A DNA stretch of 39,487 nt from Bacilli bacterium (GTDB taxonomy: Bacteria > Bacillota_I > Bacilli_A > RF39 > UBA660), in assembly GCA_900772435.1 (NCBI GenBank), contig CAAHEM010000026.1, forward strand, positions 1 through 39,487. Reading direction: 5' to 3'. The notes under the pieces are model-generated. The model was not told the DNA's origin. It saw only the letters and a list, made by a program, of their open reading frames with translations, and made no database searches. Below, one piece after another: positions 30,962 through 39,076 of the stretch. The position numbers and the translations under genes are program-made. Every line of letters starts with the position of its first letter. Within the stretch, counting starts at the first letter, position 1.

Positions 30962-33104
30962 AGTTGTTTGGATCAATTAGTGATAAAGATACTTTTTCTT
31001 TATCTTTATTTATATCTATTACATAACAAGTTATGATATCTCCAACGCTTAATACTTCACTTGGATGTTTTATAAATTTATTTGTTATTTTTGATATATG
31101 TACAAGACCATCATTATGAAGTCCGATATCAATGAATGCTCCGAAGTCAACAACGTTTCTTACTGTTCCTTCTAGTTTCATTCCTAATTTTAAATTATCT
31201 ATTGTAAGTATATCACTTTTTAAAAGTGGCATATCATAATCATCTCTAAAATCACGATTTGGTTGTTTTAGTGAGTCAATAATATCATTTAGTGTAAACA
31301 TATCAATGTCTAATAATTTAGATGTATCTGATACGTTTAATTTATCTAATTCACTTATTAATTTTTCAGTACCTAAGTCATTAGTAGTTAGTCCTAAGTG
31401 TGATAGAAGTTTTAATGTTTTATCATAACTTTCAGTATGTATATTTGTTTTATCAAGAGGGTTATCTCCATCTATTACTCTCATGAAGCCTATTGATTGC
31501 TCATATACTTTATCATTTAATAGTTTTTTCTTTTTAATTTCATCACGAGATTTAATTTTACCATTAGTTTCTCTATATTTAATTATTTTATCTATTGATG
31601 TTTTAGTAAGTCCTGAAATATATTTTAATATAGAAGGGGATGCAGTGTTGATGTTAACTCCTACATTGTTTACACATTTAGTAACTGTAAAATCTAATGA
31701 TTCACTTAATTTCTTTTGAGATACATCATGTTGATATTGACCAACTCCTATAGATTTAGGATCTATTTTAACTAGTTCATTAAGAGGATCTTGTAGTCTT
31801 CTTGCGATAGATATTGCGCTTCTTTTTTCAACTGTTAAATCTGGGAATTCTTGTATAGCAAGAGGGCTTGCTGAATATACACTTGCTCCTGCTTCTGAAA
31901 CAATAGCATATTTACAATCATTTAATTCTTTTAATGTTTCACTTACTAGTTTTTCACTTTCCCTTGAAGCAGTTCCATTACCTATAGCTATAATATCTAC
32001 ATGATATTTTTTAATTAAATCTTTTAATACAGCTTTTGATTCTTCCCATTTATTATGTGGTTCATGAGGATATATAACTGAAATATTTAATACTTTTGAA
32101 GTAGGGTCAACTATAGCAAGTTTACAACCTGTTCTAAATGCAGGGTCAAAACCTAATACTGTTTTTTCTTTCATAGGGGCGATTAATAATAGATTTTCTA
32201 AATTTCCTTTAAATACTTCTATAGAGGCATCTTCACTTTGAAGAGTTAGTTCGTTTCTAATTTCACGTTCCATAGAAGGTTTTATTAATCTTTTATAGCT
32301 ATCTTTTATAGCATCTATTACATAAGGTTTAACTGGGCTTTCTTTCTTTATAAGTTTAGATTCTAAGTAAGATAAAATATCTTCATCATTTACATCTATA
32401 CTTATAGATAATACTTTTTCATTTTCACCTCTGTTAATAGCAAGAACTCTATGTGGTTTAATATGTTTAACACTTTCGCTAAAATCATAATACATTTCAT
32501 ATACTTTATTTTCGTCTTCAGCGTTCTTTTTAATTTTAGAAGTGATACTTGCATTTTTAAAATAATAACTTCTTATCCATTTTCTATAATATGCATTATC
32601 ACTTATCCATTCTGCGATTATATATTTTGCTCCAGTTATAGCGTCATCTACTGTTTTAACATTTTCATTTAAGAATTTTTTAACTGAATCATCATTAAAG
32701 GTAGGTGGGAAACTCATTATTATTTTAGCAAGTGGTTCAAGGCCATTTTTAATAGCTTCAGTTGCTTTAGTTTTTTTCTTTTCTTTATATGGTGCATATA
32801 TATCTTCAACTTCAACTAACTTTTTAGCATTCATAATATTTTGTTTTATTTCATCAGTTAGAAGTCCTTTTTCATCAATTAATCTTATAACATCTTCTTT
32901 TCTTTTTAAAAGATTCACTTCGTATTCATATACTTCATTAATTCTTCTTATTTGTTCTTCATCAAGAGCACCTGTTGCTTCTTTTCTATATCTTGCGATA
33001 AATGGAATTGTATTTCCTTCACTTAATAAATTAAGTACTGAAGTGGCTTGTTCTGCTTTTATATTTAATTCAGTACTAATATCTTTAATAATATTTTCGT
33101 TCAT
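30960..33104 (-). CDS. tex: Tex family RNA-binding transcription accessory protein
   Basis: Tex is a nucleic-acid-binding protein with a role in transcription. The 714-residue protein has the helical N-domain (FIARYRKEATGALDEEQIRRI), the YqgF-like RNase H fold (LGFDPAFRTGCKLAIVD, IGNGTASRESEKLV), helix-hairpin-helix region (GVNINTASPSILKYISGL) and a C-terminal S1 domain (GTVRNVVDFGAFIDIGLHNDG). Length and domain order fit the family fully. It is monocistronic, with AAAAGGAGA as ribosome site. Confidence 0.96.
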   Translation of the reverse strand: MNENIIKDISTELNIKAEQATSVLNLLSEGNTIPFIARYRKEATGALDEEQIRRINEVYEYEVNLLKRKEDVIRLIDEKGLLTDEIKQNIMNAKKLVEVEDIYAPYKEKKKTKATEAIKNGLEPLAKIIMSFPPTFNDDSVKKFLNENVKTVDDAITGAKYIIAEWISDNAYYRKWIRSYYFKNASITSKIKKNAEDENKVYEMYYDFSESVKHIKPHRVLAINRGENEKVLSISIDVNDEDILSYLESKLIKKESPVKPYVIDAIKDSYKRLIKPSMEREIRNELTLQSEDASIEVFKGNLENLLLIAPMKEKTVLGFDPAFRTGCKLAIVDPTSKVLNISVIYPHEPHNKWEESKAVLKDLIKKYHVDIIAIGNGTASRESEKLVSETLKELNDCKYAIVSEAGASVYSASPLAIQEFPDLTVEKRSAISIARRLQDPLNELVKIDPKSIGVGQYQHDVSQKKLSESLDFTVTKCVNNVGVNINTASPSILKYISGLTKTSIDKIIKYRETNGKIKSRDEIKKKKLLNDKVYEQSIGFMRVIDGDNPLDKTNIHTESYDKTLKLLSHLGLTTNDLGTEKLISELDKLNVSDTSKLLDIDMFTLNDIIDSLKQPNRDFRDDYDMPLLKSDILTIDNLKLGMKLEGTVRNVVDFGAFIDIGLHNDGLVHISKITNKFIKHPSEVLSVGDIITCYVIDINKDKEKVSLSLIDPNN

Positions 33105-33130
33105 AAATTATCTCCTTTTAGTACCTTATA

Positions 33131-33158
33131 ATTGTATCAAAAATATATGTTTTTGTAA
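33131..33158 (-). promoter_or_regulatory. Promoter of tex
   Basis: On the minus strand TTACAA (33158-33153), 16 bases, TACAAT (33136-33131); divergent from the protease promoter 24 bases away. Confidence 0.45.
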
Positions 33159-33181
33159 TTAATTAAAACATTTTGTTTACA

Positions 33182-33210
33182 TTGACTAATAATATAAATT
33201 ATTGTAAAAT
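33182..33210 (+). promoter_or_regulatory. Promoter of the protease-scaffold-lipoprotein operon
   Basis: TTGACT (33182-33187), 17 bases, TAAAAT (33205-33210); start near 33217 and ribosome site AGGTGAGG just before the ATG at 33232. One of the better promoters in the window. Confidence 0.75.
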
Positions 33211-33231
33211 TAATATGAAAATAGGTGAGGT

Positions 33232-36174
33232 ATGAAGAAACTTTTTAATAAATTTTTAATTTCTATTTTTGTACTATTTTCTATGTTTGGTTTTGTATTT
33301 GCTGAAGTTAATCCTGCATATACTAAATACGAAAATTTAAATGAAGAAAGTAAATCTAAGTATGGACTTATTCCTGATGAGTTCATTTCTTATTATGATA
33401 TAAAACCATCTAGTATTTTTACATATAAAAGGTCATATAAAGCTAGTACTATATTACCATCTGTTTATGATCTTAGAAATGTAAATAATACGAGACTTAT
33501 AACAGAAGTTAAAGATCAAAATCCTTTAGGTTTATGTTGGGCTTTTAGTACTAATAGTATGCTTGAAAGTTATCATTTAGTTAATGGAGACTACTATAAT
33601 TTTTCTGAGAATGCTCCTGATTATCAAGCACAATATTACGGTGATACGACTAGTTCTAATAGTGGTAATAGTTTAGAAAATGCTGTTAAATATTGGTTTT
33701 TAGGTAATGGTCCTGTAACTGAAGATCATTTTGGAAGTTATTTTACTAATAGTGTAGAAAAAGAAAAAATAGATTTTTTAGATGCTACTAATGTACCTGT
33801 AGATGTTTTAGATGTAACTTTTTTTAAAGCACTTGATATGTCTAATTTAAAGAATAATTATACAGGTGCTAATATACAAAATATTGTAACTGAATTTAAT
33901 AAAACTATTAAAAATCATATTATGAAAAATGGAGCTATAGCTGCTGGAATATTTATGGATTATATGAATTATAATGCTAACTTTTTATATAATCCTAATT
34001 ATGCTGGTAGTGGTAATGCTGCTCATGCTATAACTATTATTGGATGGGATGATAATTTTGGTAGTGTAACAATAAATGGTACAACTTTAAAAGGTTCATG
34101 GTTGGCAATGAATTCTTGGGGAAAAAATAATTATGATTACTTTTATATTTCATATTATGATGCTGATGTTGTTACTAATATGGTTGGAACTACTAATTCA
34201 AAAGTTAAAGGTTGGGATAATGTTTATTTTAGTAGTAATTCTTTAAATTCATCATATGATTATGATACTAATACAGTTAATTATGTTATGAGTAAAGGAT
34301 CAAATACCGAAACTATAGATTCAGTTAAATTATATTATAGACATAGTAAAGAACTTACTTTAAATGTTACTGTAAGTGATGGAAATAATACATATGATTT
34401 AGGCAAGAAAACGATTTCTAAAGGACTTTATAGTTTTGATATTGAAGATGGGTATTTAGATACAAGTAATATATATGTTACATTATCTGGTGAAGGCTTA
34501 TTAAATGTTTATCCATATATTTATGTTGGAGTTTATACCTATGGATATGATGAAAATCCATCATTAGAACTATATGGTAAAAATAGTAATTCATTTCAAA
34601 ATAGTACTAGTAATACAATGCATTTTAATGTTATTACTAAAAATGTTGATTCTATAACTAAATATAATGTAAAAATATATGATTCTAATAATAAAGATGT
34701 TACTAGTTCATTTGATATAAATATAAAAAAAGAATTAATAAATGGATTTTCATATTTTACTATAAAACAAAATAAAACAATTACTGGAAATATGATAAGT
34801 ATTAAAGCAAATATATCTTCACTTGAGGATACTATTAACTATTATATGCAGGGAAATGGTTCAATGAATAATCCATATATAATATCTAGTTCAAATGATA
34901 TGTATTTACTAAGAAATTATAATAGTTCATACTTTAAGCTTGGTAATGATATTGATATGCTTTATGATACATGTAATAGTAATGGAAAATATTATAATAA
35001 TGGGGATGGTTGGATAGGTGAAGAATTTACTGGTTTTTTAGATGGAAATGGTCATGAAATTTATGGATTATTTTCATTAGATGGTGGACTATTTGGTAAT
35101 GTTAAAGATGCTGTTATACAAAATCTTCATTTGAGAGGGGTTTCTATTTCTTCTATTAATGATAGTGGATTACTTGGGTATTCACTTTCTGGAAGCAGTC
35201 TTGTTTCTAATATTTATATTCAAGACTCTAATGCTATAAATAATGCAAATACTGGTGGATTATTTGGAAGTTTAGATGGAGGAACAATCAAAAATGTACA
35301 TATAAAATCTAGTGCATTCTTTTCAGAAAGTAATGTAGGTGGTGTTGCTGCTAATATATCTAATCCAAATTCTAATATAACAATTAACAATGTTTTTCTT
35401 GATGATACAATAATATGTACTAATACAAATGGTGTAGTTGGACAAATTATTGGTAATGTAGAAATAAATTCTAAAATAACTAGTAAATTAACAATTAAAT
35501 ACTCTAGAATTAATATTTCTAATGTTGAAGAAAATATTAATGCTACAGATATATTTGGTAAAAAAACATATAATAGTTCAAATGTTATTTTAACTGATAA
35601 TGTTGTTTTAAGTGATACAGATAAAGTAGTAAAAGATAAATTTAATAATTATGATTTTGATAGTGTTTGGGGTTATGATAAAGAAATATATTTAAAGTTA
35701 TTTCATGATGAAGTAGTTTCTAAACCTATACCTGAAATTAATGTTTCATTTAATAAATATTTACTAACTGATAATATAATTTATAATATAATGGCTACTA
35801 CAACAAAAAATGATTTTATAGAGAATATGATTATTAATGATGAATTAACCTACAAAATATATAATATAAGTGGTAAAATATTATCTAGCGACGAATTAAT
35901 AGGAACAGGAAGTTATATAATGATTAGTAATGGTATAAAAACAAAAACATATAACATATCTGTGTATGGTGATGTTAGTGGAGACGGGAAAGTATCTATA
36001 AAAGATGTTTATATGATTGCAGATTATGCTATTGCTAATGAAGGAACTAAAGGATTAATATTATCTAGTAATCTTCAGTTATTGGCTGCAGACGTAAATA
36101 AAGATGATAGAATAAGTATAACTGATGTATTTAGAGTGGCAGATTATGCTGTTAATCCTAGTAAAGGTTTCTAA
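33232..36174 (+). CDS. Secreted C1-family cysteine protease with GLUG repeats and C-terminal dockerin
   Basis: The 980-residue protein has a signal peptide (1-24, cut after FVFA) and a papain-type domain (about 75-320). Gln96, Cys102 (LGLCWAFST), His265 (AHAITIIGW) and Asn294 (MNSWGKN) form the catalytic set. A beta-rich domain (about 325-440) resembles the lectin-like domain often found behind bacterial C1 peptidases. Residues about 540-740 hold GLUG-type repeats (DSGLLGYSLSG, TGGLFGSLDGG, VGGVAANIS). After a short module (about 855-910) comes a dockerin (912-980) with two calcium loops, GDVSGDGKVSIKD and ADVNKDDRISITD, each followed by (Y/F)..(I/V)ADYA. The dockerin should bind a cohesin. 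The next gene, 10 bases on, encodes a cohesin-like membrane protein. The protein target is unknown; mucin or host protein cleavage is a guess. Confidence 0.92.
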   Translation: MKKLFNKFLISIFVLFSMFGFVFAEVNPAYTKYENLNEESKSKYGLIPDEFISYYDIKPSSIFTYKRSYKASTILPSVYDLRNVNNTRLITEVKDQNPLGLCWAFSTNSMLESYHLVNGDYYNFSENAPDYQAQYYGDTTSSNSGNSLENAVKYWFLGNGPVTEDHFGSYFTNSVEKEKIDFLDATNVPVDVLDVTFFKALDMSNLKNNYTGANIQNIVTEFNKTIKNHIMKNGAIAAGIFMDYMNYNANFLYNPNYAGSGNAAHAITIIGWDDNFGSVTINGTTLKGSWLAMNSWGKNNYDYFYISYYDADVVTNMVGTTNSKVKGWDNVYFSSNSLNSSYDYDTNTVNYVMSKGSNTETIDSVKLYYRHSKELTLNVTVSDGNNTYDLGKKTISKGLYSFDIEDGYLDTSNIYVTLSGEGLLNVYPYIYVGVYTYGYDENPSLELYGKNSNSFQNSTSNTMHFNVITKNVDSITKYNVKIYDSNNKDVTSSFDINIKKELINGFSYFTIKQNKTITGNMISIKANISSLEDTINYYMQGNGSMNNPYIISSSNDMYLLRNYNSSYFKLGNDIDMLYDTCNSNGKYYNNGDGWIGEEFTGFLDGNGHEIYGLFSLDGGLFGNVKDAVIQNLHLRGVSISSINDSGLLGYSLSGSSLVSNIYIQDSNAINNANTGGLFGSLDGGTIKNVHIKSSAFFSESNVGGVAANISNPNSNITINNVFLDDTIICTNTNGVVGQIIGNVEINSKITSKLTIKYSRINISNVEENINATDIFGKKTYNSSNVILTDNVVLSDTDKVVKDKFNNYDFDSVWGYDKEIYLKLFHDEVVSKPIPEINVSFNKYLLTDNIIYNIMATTTKNDFIENMIINDELTYKIYNISGKILSSDELIGTGSYIMISNGIKTKTYNISVYGDVSGDGKVSIKDVYMIADYAIANEGTKGLILSSNLQLLAADVNKDDRISITDVFRVADYAVNPSKGF

Positions 36175-36184
36175 GGAGGAAAAA

Positions 36185-37870
36185 ATGAAAAAAAGGGTTG
36201 TATTTCTAATATTGATGTTATTTAGCTTTAGTATTGTTAATGCTGCTAGTGATTTAAAAATGGTGTGTCCAAATAAAGCAAATGCTATATCTACTGTTGA
36301 ATGTACTTTATCAGTAAAACCTGATAATTATGAATTAAGAGGAGTTCAAATGAATTATAGTGTTTCTGGTGGAACCTATTTGGATTTTAAATATAATGAT
36401 AGTAATTATACTCCTTATTCATTTAGTAGTGCAGGTGCTATATTAAATAGAAAAGTAAATTATACAGGAAGTTCTTATGATGATTTAGGTGTTTTAAAAA
36501 TAAAAATGCCTAGTAGTGGTAATGCAACTGTAACAATTAGTAATATCATTTTACTTGATAAAAATAATGAAGAATATAATGTAAGTAATATAAGTAAAAC
36601 TATAAAAGTAGCTGATGGTAATAATTATTTAAGTAGTATTACTTTAAGTGAAGGAACTATTGATTTTGATAAATCTAAAACTACTTATGAAATTAAGAAT
36701 ATTAATGGTTCTACTATTGAAATAGGTGCTAATGCAGAATCTTCTTATGCTAAATTAAGTGGGGACGTGGGTAAAAAGAATCTTAAGTTAGGATTTAATA
36801 CTTTTAAGATTACTGTTACTAGTGAAAGTGGAATAAATAGAATATACACTTTAAATATTTATAGAAATGATAATAGAGATAAAACTAATACTTTATCTTC
36901 ATTAGAAGTAGAAAATAATAAGATTACACCAGAGTTTAATAAAAATACAGTTAATTATACCCTTACAGTAAAAAAAGACGTTACAAGTGTTAAAATTAAT
37001 GCTACGTTAGAAAGTGATAAATCATCATTTAATAAAGGTTATGGTCCTAGAACAGTTAATCTTAATTATGGAGTAAATAATGTAGTTATTAAAGTAACTA
37101 GTGAAAGTGGAGCAGTAAAGACATATACTATTAAAATTACTAGAGAAGATGACAGAAGTTCTAATAATTATTTAAAATCTTTAAATGTTAGTAGTGGAGA
37201 CTTTACTTTTAATAAAAAAACTCTTAATTATTCATTTACGGTACCAAATGAAGTAACATCACTTAAAGTGTTTGCTGCTGCTGAAGATACTAAAAGTACA
37301 GTAAGTGGTGTTAAAACATATAATTTAAAAGAAGGACTAAATAAAATAACTATAACAGTAACAGCTGAAAATAAACAAACAAGAACTTATACTTTACAAA
37401 TAACAAGAATAGTAAAAAATATAACTAAAGAAACTAATAATAAATTAGAATCTTTAGAAATAACTAATTATCAAATTAATTTTGATCCTGAAACTACTAT
37501 ATATAATTTAACTATTGAAAATGAAAAGAGTTTAAATATAACACCTAAAGTTCAAGATTCATCTTCTTCAGTAGTTGTAAATGGTAATGAAAACTTAAAA
37601 GATGGAAGTGTTATTAAATTAGTTGTTACTGCTGTAGATGGAAGTACTAAAGAATATATTATAAATATCTCTAAAAATGAAGAAGTAAATAATAATGATA
37701 AAAAAGATGATAATCAAAATGATAATAATGTAGTTAAAGTTAATGAAAACAGAAAACTTCAAATAATTATTGGTGTTGCGTCACTTTTGGTTATTGTAGT
37801 TGTTGTTATATTATTTGTTGTAATTAGTATTAAAAGATCTTTAAAGAAAAGAGCTGAATTATGGAAATAA
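36185..37870 (+). CDS. Membrane-anchored scaffold: cohesin-like head, four cadherin-like domains, C-terminal anchor
   Basis: The 561-residue protein starts at ATG 36185, preceded by AAGGAGG that overlaps the previous stop. It has a signal peptide (1-20, VNA/AS). Residues about 24-142 show the strand order and key spots of a cohesin (CTLSVKPDNYELRGVQMNYS, DDLGVLKIKMPSSGNATVTI). Four beta-sandwich domains of the bacterial cadherin-like type follow, at about 147-227, 235-320, 328-408 and 419-497, each with a start like L.SL and an end like TYT(L/I).ITR. An Asn/Asp/Lys-rich linker (498-520), a membrane helix (526-547) and a positive tail complete a single-pass surface protein. The cohesin call is by eye and less sure than the dockerin. 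It would hold the upstream protease on the cell, the four domains acting as a stalk. Confidence 0.82.
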   Translation: MKKRVVFLILMLFSFSIVNAASDLKMVCPNKANAISTVECTLSVKPDNYELRGVQMNYSVSGGTYLDFKYNDSNYTPYSFSSAGAILNRKVNYTGSSYDDLGVLKIKMPSSGNATVTISNIILLDKNNEEYNVSNISKTIKVADGNNYLSSITLSEGTIDFDKSKTTYEIKNINGSTIEIGANAESSYAKLSGDVGKKNLKLGFNTFKITVTSESGINRIYTLNIYRNDNRDKTNTLSSLEVENNKITPEFNKNTVNYTLTVKKDVTSVKINATLESDKSSFNKGYGPRTVNLNYGVNNVVIKVTSESGAVKTYTIKITREDDRSSNNYLKSLNVSSGDFTFNKKTLNYSFTVPNEVTSLKVFAAAEDTKSTVSGVKTYNLKEGLNKITITVTAENKQTRTYTLQITRIVKNITKETNNKLESLEITNYQINFDPETTIYNLTIENEKSLNITPKVQDSSSSVVVNGNENLKDGSVIKLVVTAVDGSTKEYIINISKNEEVNNNDKKDDNQNDNNVVKVNENRKLQIIIGVASLLVIVVVVILFVVISIKRSLKKRAELWK

Positions 37871-38322
37871 AAAGATTAATTATTGTTTTATTGGTACTAA
37901 TTCTTATGACTGGTTGTACTAAAGAATATACTTGTTCTAAAGAAGAGAAGTCTAATGAATTTGAATATTCTATAAAGATGAATTTAGTATTTAGTGGAAG
38001 TAAGATTAAAAATATAAAATCAGATATTAAGTATAATCTTACTGATAAAGGTATGGAAAGTATTGATAGTCTTAAAAAAAATCTAAGTAATAAATCACTT
38101 GAGTATAGTTTATATGATGAAATTAATTTTGATTATAAGATTACTGAAAAGTTAATTGAAATAACTGAAGAAGTTAGTTTTGAAAATAAGAATAAAACTG
38201 ATAGAGAAAAATTGTTCAATCATAAAGATTTATCTATAGTGTATTTTGATTCTAAATATAAACTTGATGATGTGATTAAATCACTTAAAGATAATAATTT
38301 CAAATGTAATATAAATGAGTAG
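37861..38322 (+). CDS. Small lipoprotein
   Basis: This 153-residue protein has a lipoprotein signal: hydrophobic LIIVLLVLILMTGC with the lipid-carrying Cys near residue 19. The mature part is charged with several Lys and Glu and looks like a small alpha/beta domain; two further Cys exist (near positions 25 and 150). The family is not recognised, though it resembles small YehR/DUF1307-type lipoproteins. It overlaps the scaffold gene by 10 bases and ends the operon, so it is made together with the protease and scaffold. Its role might be in assembly or as a further surface component. Confidence 0.8.
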   Translation: MEIKRLIIVLLVLILMTGCTKEYTCSKEEKSNEFEYSIKMNLVFSGSKIKNIKSDIKYNLTDKGMESIDSLKKNLSNKSLEYSLYDEINFDYKITEKLIEITEEVSFENKNKTDREKLFNHKDLSIVYFDSKYKLDDVIKSLKDNNFKCNINE

Positions 38323-38340
38323 GGTAAAACCTACTTTTTA
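38318..38340 (+). terminator. Terminator of the protease-scaffold operon
   Basis: AGTAGG (38318-38323) pairs with CCTACT (38330-38335), followed by T residues; it starts in the stop codon. Confidence 0.7.
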
Positions 38341-38348
38341 AATGCAAT

Positions 38349-38373
38349 AAAAAAACTCAAGATAAACTTGAGT
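38349..38373 (-). terminator. Terminator of tRNA-Ser
   Basis: Minus strand ACTCAAG-TTTAT-CTTGAGT (38373-38355), followed by TTTTTT. Confidence 0.8.
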
Positions 38374-38383
38374 TAATTTCTTA

Positions 38384-38474
38384 TGGCGGAGACAGAGAGA
38401 TTTGAACTCTCGCGCCAGTTTCCCGACCTACACCCTTAGCAGGGGCGCCTCTTCAGCCTCTTGAGTATGTCTCC
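38384..38474 (-). tRNA. tRNA-Ser(GCU), CCA encoded
   Basis: On the minus strand the acceptor GGAGACA pairs with TGTCTCC, followed by G and an encoded CCA. The anticodon loop CTGCTAA reads GCT, for Ser codons AGC and AGU. A long variable arm follows, as in serine tRNAs, and the T arm is GAGAGTTCAAATCTCTC. It reads opposite to its neighbours, with its own promoter and terminator. Confidence 0.97.
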
Positions 38475-38489
38475 ATAAGGCACATATAA

Positions 38490-38518
38490 ATAATACCTTA
38501 ATATTTTAAAGAAGTCAA
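38490..38518 (-). promoter_or_regulatory. Promoter of tRNA-Ser
   Basis: On the minus strand TTGACT (38518-38513), 17 bases, TATTAT (38495-38490), about 16 bases ahead of the mature tRNA end. Confidence 0.8.
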
Positions 38519-38527
38519 GAAAAAAAC

Positions 38528-38556
38528 TTGTAATATGTGTCAAATTTTGATATTAT
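38528..38556 (+). promoter_or_regulatory. Promoter of the small membrane protein at 38587
   Basis: TTGTAA (38528-38533), 17 bases, TATTAT (38551-38556); divergent from the tRNA promoter. Confidence 0.55.
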
Positions 38557-38586
38557 TGTCTTATAAAGATAGAGGAAGTGATATAG

Positions 38587-38826
38587 ATGGAAAACGAAGC
38601 TATGTTTCAAACTACTGCTATTATAGATATAGATGAACAAATAAGAAAAGAAGAAGAATTATTAAATACAATAAAAATGGAACCAATTATAGAAAAAACA
38701 GTTATAGAAGAAGAACCAGTTGTTACTAAAAAGAGAAAAATGATGAAGATAACTGATTACTGTTTACTTTCATTAATTGTTGTCTTAAGTGTTGTATTCA
38801 TCTTAGTTATAATAAATGTAAGATAA
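38587..38826 (+). CDS. Small tail-anchored membrane protein
   Basis: This 79-residue protein has a charged N-terminal part of about 50 residues (acidic, then KKRKMMK) and one C-terminal membrane helix (YCLLSLIVVLSVVFILVIINV). It is not recognised. A tail-anchored or single-pass topology with the N-terminus inside fits the positive residues before the helix. GAGGAAG is the ribosome site and a good terminator follows. Confidence 0.7.
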   Translation: MENEAMFQTTAIIDIDEQIRKEEELLNTIKMEPIIEKTVIEEEPVVTKKRKMMKITDYCLLSLIVVLSVVFILVIINVR

Positions 38827-38835
38827 ATTATTGTA

Positions 38836-38865
38836 GACAATATATTATTTAATATTGTCTTTTTT
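38836..38865 (+). terminator. Terminator of the gene at 38587
   Basis: GACAATAT (38836-38843) pairs with ATATTGTC (38852-38859), followed by a T tract. Confidence 0.8.
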
Positions 38866-38867
38866 AT

Positions 38868-38992
38868 TAATGATATTTATTTTCTCTATGAGTAATGGTT
38901 GAAGTCATGACTGTGCTTATGTTTCTTATGATGTTTTGCCAGGATTTAGAATAAGGTAATTAAATACTAGTTTGGATTATAACTAGTTTTTT
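38868..38992 (+). other. Gap ending in an orphan terminator; possible short transcript
   Basis: No gene of normal size is present. A hairpin ACTAGTT (38966-38972) / AACTAGT (38981-38987) followed by TTTTT ends a stretch that follows another terminator, so something may be transcribed here. A 15-codon frame (38907-38954) encodes a short hydrophobic peptide, MTVLMFLMMFCQDLE, without a clear ribosome site. CTTAT/ATAAG (about 38916 and 38950) could pair. No clear promoter is seen. Confidence 0.3.
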
Positions 38993-39023
38993 ATTGCTGT
39001 TGATATTATTTGAATAGAAATTG

Positions 39024-39052
39024 TTGTCTTAAACAGCAAAATAGTATATAAT
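39024..39052 (+). promoter_or_regulatory. Promoter of gltX
   Basis: TTGTCT (39024-39029), 17 bases, TATAAT (39047-39052). No T-box is seen between it and the start. Confidence 0.7.
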
Positions 39053-39076
39053 TTAATTTATTAAAGAGGTGGAATT

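Noticed and set aside
36125..36184. Upstream start for the scaffold protein
   Set aside because: It would place 20 residues before a typical signal peptide, overlap the dockerin codons, and ignore the AAGGAGG site just before 36185.
38996..39076. T-box riboswitch for gltX
   Set aside because: No GGTGGNACC-type T-box sequence or specifier stem is present, and gltX has a normal promoter close to its start.
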